Shown: positions 58,701 through 64,000 of the stretch, piece after piece
How positions within the stretch are numbered: position 1 is the first letter of the stretch
Layout: every line of letters begins with the position of its first letter
Assembly: GCA_047967505.1 (NCBI GenBank)
Contig: CM106539.1
Origin: Dipteris shenzhenensis
Lineage: Eukaryota; Polypodiophyta; Polypodiopsida; Gleicheniales
Length of the DNA: 64,000 nt
Direction: 5' to 3' (one strand)
Made by a program: the position numbers and the translations under genes
Notes under the pieces: generated by a model
Database searches by the model: none
What the model was told of the DNA's origin: nothing
Seen by the model: the letters and a program-made list of their open reading frames with translations, nothing else

Positions 58701-60817
58701 AAAATATGTTTTCCAAACACATTGTAGATGAAGATAGTCATGACCTACGAATCAAAGACACAATCATTGATTAAGGGATGTAGGACCTACAAACCACGAA
58801 GTGCTTGACATGTTTTCCAAGATAATTTCTTTTGATTGATTGGTTCTGTGTTTGTGTAGGCCATTGAGGAGAGACTCTTTATCAGCGTGGTGATTGGTTG
58901 GTAGCCCAAAACGAAATTATAATAGAGGTGAAAATAGAATCTAGCTTTTCTTTCTCTCCTTAATCTTTCACCTTGTGGCACATTCTTGCCCTCAACATTG
59001 CTATCGATTAGTTGATTATGTTTCTTTTTTGCTTTTTTTCTTTAGTTATGTTTGACATAGTCTCATATTTCTACATAACATATCAATATCTCAACTTTTT
59101 GTTCCTTGATAATAGATGGCTATTAGACATCCACATAGTGCCGTATTTGGTCTTTCGGCATAATATGCTGATCATTTGATTCATCATATAATATGAGTCA
59201 TTTTTTGGACCATACATGTGTGTATGGTGCTTGTCTTTCTGCACTAGGTCGTATCACTTGGTTATAAGTGTGGTTCGATAAGTAAGTCTACATTTTAACA
59301 TTTGATCATAATACTTGACTTTCAATGTCGTTATAAGAGCTCCTTCTCCTTCTTTTCAAGTTATAATGACTTTGGAAGGTGGTGAATTGCTTGGTGGTTT
59401 GTGTGTTCTTTGGGTTGCAAAATCGGCAAGAGCAGCAAGAGCTCAAGGAATGTCACAATAGTTGTTGTTAATATCTTGTCTCTATCTTGTGAAGAAATCC
59501 ATAAGGCTACTCTATCTTCTCCAAAGCTCCTTCATCTTCTATAAAGATGTTCAATCTGTCCAAGGTTCTACTCATCCTCTGTAGGCTTCTTGATCCTCTA
59601 CATAATCCTCTCTATTGGCTTCTCTCAGCTCTTGTTGCTGATTGCCCACAGGTTGCTCCTTTTATGGCAATTGCATTTTCGTGGAATCTCTTATTATTAC
59701 TACCTTCTCTTAGAGTTGAACTCAGTTTTAGGTGTTGAGATGTCAGAGTAGCTCATTCGTGCTAGGCTTCGAAAGACTTTATGGTTTTCAATCTTGTAGG
59801 TGATAGCGTAGTTGTTTTAGATGTGAGTTTGGACATGTTTCTAGATTCATCTCTTAGAAAATCAGGCATGTACCACTCTTGAGCTTGATAGCATGCTAGA
59901 ATGCAATAATTCCTAATTGATTATCTACCCTATGGAGTGGAACAAATGCAAACCAAATGAAGGACTTTGAACCAAAGGAGAGTCCTAAGTAGGTCTAACT
60001 TGTATGAGCATGTCACTCACAAGAACACTTAAATCTAAGACAAAGAACTATCAATCTCATGAAATAGTACCTCACACACGTACTCATACATGCAACAAAC
60101 TTGCTACTAAAATAACTTAGTTTGAAGCTTGAAGATACCTTTCAAATCTACCTTATACCCTACTCAACTACGTGATCTCAGTGGCATCTTTGAAAGTATA
60201 GCAATGCCCCAATGGGGTCATATTATAGGAGAGAAGCTAGTCTTTCCCCTCCCTCCAAATCTAGTCCTCGAGGCCTCATTGGCTAGTTGACCTAGTCTAT
60301 TAGATAACTAGTCAGGCTTCCAAGTTGGCTTGTAGTAGGTGTTTTTGGAGTGTATGTGGTGACCTCCCCATTTGTGAGCCCTCAAAGCAAAGGGGAGGTG
60401 CACTTGTGTATGTTACATGACATGTTAGCATTGATTTAGGATGCCACAAGGGTTGATCTGAGGTGGAACATACGGTTGCCACATGGACAACACATTGGTT
60501 GTCATGTGGGCAGCATACAAATAAAGAAAACACATTGGTTTTCATGTGGGAAACATACAAATAAAGAAAACACAAGAAAATGGGTTGCCACATGGGCAGC
60601 ATGTAGGTTGCCATGTGGGTAGACCATAGTATAATTATAAGAATACATGGACATATTTAGAGCTCTTGGTGGAGAGATCCTATACAGAGTAGACATGGGG
60701 CAATGGTCAAAGCAGTTTGGAGGAGATCAAGATGCTTGGAACATGGCGATAGCATCCAAGGTGCATATGTAGGTCTGTGTGGTCATTTTGGAGCAAATAC
60801 GATGAGGCATAGCAGCA

Positions 60818-60819
<2 letters not shown>

Positions 60820-60868
<49 letters not shown>
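60820..60868. repeat. (AG)n microsatellite in copy B
   Basis: A pure AG run of about 24 units, three units longer than its counterpart in copy A. Confidence 0.95.
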
Positions 60869-60869
<1 letters not shown>

Positions 60870-62505
60870 CATCTTCACCATAGATGCTATAATCAAGCTT
60901 CATAATTTCTTGTGCTTCCTCAAACATACTAGGGATCTTCAATCCTTGCATATAAGGCCTTCAACCTTGCATTGTTGTAATTTTCTTCTAGCCATGACAT
61001 CTATGAGATATTTGAAAGCTGTCCATGTGCCCCACCCAAGGACTAGTCAAGGGAATGGTTCTTGGTCCCTATGCGATTTTGTATATTCATATATTGTATG
61101 CGATTTGCAAACTTGCACATAGTTTTACTGTGAGACAGAAGGTTATGCTAGCTCTAAAGTGCAAGCATGCTAAAGGCACAACATAAGCTAGTTAATGAAA
61201 TGCTTTAACATCAATTGTTGCTAGAGTAGATAAATAGTACGCACAAGAGAGAGATGGAGACCACAAAAAAGAGCTAAAAAAGATTGCATAATTTGAAGGC
61301 CGAGGTGATGGAGGACACGAAGAGGATGCTATTAGGTGATGCCTAAACTCATGTCATGTGCTTGTCAACTTTGTGAATGGGAGTCTGATGCATTGCTTTG
61401 AGTTGAATCCCTCATTGGTAATGTCCAATCTTATGGTTTGGGCAATTGTGTGCTACAATACCAACATTTACATACAATCTCAGTGCATCATGGATGAAAC
61501 AATGGGATGCAATATGAACTTCATATAAAAATAAAGTCCTACAATCTGACAAGAAGAACCTAATGATTGAAGTTGCGAGAAGATGCTAGCATTAATGTTT
61601 GGAATGGCAGAGGTGCGAGCTGAGTAAGATGAGGATGGAGGCATCAGAGTCTTAAAGAGAGAGGTGCCAAGAGTCAAACATAGGCTCGAATTCGCACATT
61701 CCCCATTGTTGCAATCGGCACCTCTTGTTCGTATATGTAGGTTTAAATAACACATATGATGTAGATATCTTATATTTTGAAAATTTAATATTGCCTCCAA
61801 GCGACTTCAAAGTAGTGATGTATCTCTCACATAAGGAGCTTTAAAATTACTTCATGGAAAACAAAAATATTTACATTATGGGTGATATAGACATATTACA
61901 CTAAGTGACCCCCCTGAGCCCAGTGCTTAGCCAAGGGATTGGTTCCTGGCCCCTACGCTCACAAGGCGATGGGACTAGATGGGACCAATCTAAGGTTAGG
62001 TTCTTGGACTCTTTCAAAGAGAGAGATAACGGCTTTTTATTTCCTACATAGGAAGCATGCCTGTTTGATTTAAAGTCCACTCTAGCATTCACATAGTTAC
62101 AACACCTCTCATATGCATTACATGAAATAAAGCTAAAAACTAAGCTCGGTTTGATTTTAAGTTCACTCTTTGCATTCACATAGTCACAACCCCTCTCTTA
62201 TGCATTGCATTGAAATAAAGTGTTAGAGATAGACTTTACGATAACCATTCACATGAGGTTTAAATGTGCCACATGGTAGTAGTAAAGATAGATCTCTATC
62301 CCTTCTCTTAATCCCCATTCAGTGCTTGTTGGCCAAGGGATTGGTTCTTGGCATGATGGGACCACTTCTAAGGTCACGTTCGTGGACTCTTTCAAAGAGA
62401 GAGGTAGCTTGAAGAATTTTCTTTTCAATGGATTGAAGGATATTCATTATACTTGAATGATTTTATGCTTTGCATAATTTTATAGTATGTTAAATGTTAG
62501 CTATT

Positions 62506-62727
62506 TCAGATGATGATTTTGGTAAGGTTTTGGATGAAGACGATGAGTTTTTGAAGGAGATGGTGCACTGTTGTCCTGATGGCTTTGATAGTTCTATGGA
62601 TCGATTTGGTGGTGGCGGAGGTTCGGTTACGTATTGCATTTCTGGTTTATTTAAGGATTGTGTTTTCCATTTCCATGCTGGATCTCCGGTTGTGAATGGT
62701 GAATGGGGGATATTTTTCTTGATTTGA
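62506..62727 (+). pseudogene. Unidentified coding-like fragment in the duplicated segment (copy B)
   Basis: The same frame as at 29339-29560 and 53165-53383 (DDDFGKVLDEDDEFLKEMV to TGA). Its differences from copy A are few. As in A, the upstream 0.8 kb present in copy C is missing, so it cannot be expressed as the original product. Confidence 0.35.
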
Positions 62728-64000
62728 TGTGGTGGACGGAGTTTTAGTTAGTTGTGACCAACTACTTTAGTAGTTTTTGGTCAATTTTGGTGGTTGTGTC
62801 CGATTTGCCAAAATGGCAGTTGTAATGGAATATTTGGCTATTGTAATGGAAGATGTTACCTGTTGTTGCAGGTAACTCTTTGCGAAAGTATTTAATTTGC
62901 AATATGTTTATTTTTGATTGGTTACTTTAACTTGAATGCGATTACGTGTCAATTGGAAGTTGATTCTGCTAAATTTTTTCTTGTTGGGAATGCTTAAGCG
63001 TGCATCTAGTATTTCTTTGTTTTCCAGCGGCGCTGTTTGAATTTTTTATGTATGTATATTCTGAGGTAGAGTTGGATTAAATCGGACGGCTGTGATTGAT
63101 CTGCCGTCGACCTCGGACCTTGACGGGAACATGTTGGACGCGTGCAAGAGGAATAGTCTTCCAGGGAACTTGCCGTGTTTGCCAAGCTTTTGTCCCTTGC
63201 ATCATATATTTCATTACCTACGACGCATATCTTCCACAGCTATACCTTCTTAGCCAAAGCTGAATTCCGTGCACTACCTCTAGCCCACACAAATTCATAG
63301 AATCTCCCTCGACCATGACTGCTGCTCACTGTCACTTGAGGCCTCCCCGATCATGCTTAAGGCTGTTCTTAAAATTTCTATCTTCATGCTTTAGGTGCTC
63401 TGACACTACTAATGAGTGCGCGCTCGAGAGAAACTTACTAAAGAAATCCGTTTTTGAAGCGGCGGAGTCCTCCAATCCGAATGACAAAGAGCTGATGGAT
63501 GCCCTTCGATACTTATCTCGTGGAAAGCCTCCACTCGTAATGTAAGATCCGGAGTCCAATTGTTTGAAGTTAATTCTTAAATGGTAAATGCTGGTCTTCA
63601 AATCCCAGCTTCGGCTACGTATATGAGAGGCCAAGCTCTGCCGCTATGGACACATCGCGCTTTGGAGATCTTAGTCGTGAAGCATATGCTTTATGTGGCC
63701 ATATCGAATATGTATGAAATGCCTTAAGGGCGATTAGCATTTCTTACGAGACGGGCGATTGATAACACAATGTAACACGCTTTCTACAAAAGAATCGATA
63801 TTCTTTTGTAAACGATACCATTTTGTGCTGTTTTCGACTCAATACCCATTACTCATCTTACTTCTTGACTCTACCTTTTTCTCACCAAGATACGGTTTAT
63901 ACGTTTTATCTCCTCCCCTCTTCACGATCCCAAGTGCAATGATGAGAGGCTCTTCTTAGAGCTATATGGAAGCCTTGAAGGTTAGTCTCTCCTAGGTAGA

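Larger units (their letters stand above)
55788..64000. repeat. Duplicated segment, copy B
   Basis: It matches copy A from 22746 onward, through the end of the window, with high identity. It has small insertions relative to A: 8 bp near 57978, 13 bp near 58676, about 97 bp at 59630-59726, 6 bp in the AG run and 4 bp near 63053. The copia target site is empty at about 61240. No intact gene is recognised; the coding-like fragments listed for copy A recur at 62506-62727 and 63315-63545. Confidence 0.92.

Noticed and set aside
1-64000. tRNA, rRNA or snoRNA genes
   Set aside because: No cloverleaf, box A/B pair or rRNA-like stretch was recognised by eye; a covariance-model scan would be needed to be sure.

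Overview
The window is nuclear DNA from a land plant with a transposon-rich genome. The evidence is an intron-containing JAZ/TIFY jasmonate-repressor gene, CACTA (En/Spm-type) transposons, Ty1/copia retrotransposons with a tRNA-Met-type primer site, plant L1-type LINE remnants, long AT-rich spacers and short GT-AG introns. The species cannot be told from the sequence; nothing in it is bacterial.

Layout. 1-11755: most of a CACTA element whose left end lies outside the window. It has a split transposase gene on the minus strand (TnpD-like: transposase-associated domain, Transposase_21, DUF4218), a central block of three 16-bp palindromes, a 5.3-kb palindromic satellite, a TnpA-like gene on the plus strand, six subterminal palindromes and the CACTA terminus at 11755. 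13747-15303: a six-exon JAZ gene on the minus strand, phase-consistent throughout and apparently intact; it is the only clear host gene. 15.7-22.7 kb: AT-rich spacer with a copia LTR/RNase H remnant, an 81-bp tandem repeat and a LINE remnant. 22746-30829: a duplicated segment (copy A) that returns at 55788-64000 (copy B, nearly identical) and in part at 44828-53678 (copy C, older, interrupted). 31-44.8 kb: LINE remnants, an island of the CACTA satellite, a 99-bp minisatellite and two copia fragments in opposite orientation. 45270-51095: a complete copia element inside copy C, with 352-bp LTRs, a 5-bp target duplication, three amber codons in one gag-pol frame and a nested 246-bp MITE. 53679-55787: the 3' part of a second CACTA copy of the first family, ending exactly where copy B begins.

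How parts fit. The two CACTA pieces overlap by about 0.46 kb at roughly 99% identity, and each carries a different terminus of the family. Read together they suggest an element with two divergently transcribed genes, palindromic sites at both ends and again between the genes, and an intron-like satellite containing very long perfect foldbacks. The duplicated segments can be ordered by shared deletions: C keeps sequence that A and B have both lost.

The most notable items are the CACTA architecture, the foldback satellite with a 110-bp near-perfect palindrome, the JAZ gene recovered by joining exons, and the nested history of duplication, copia insertion and MITE insertion.
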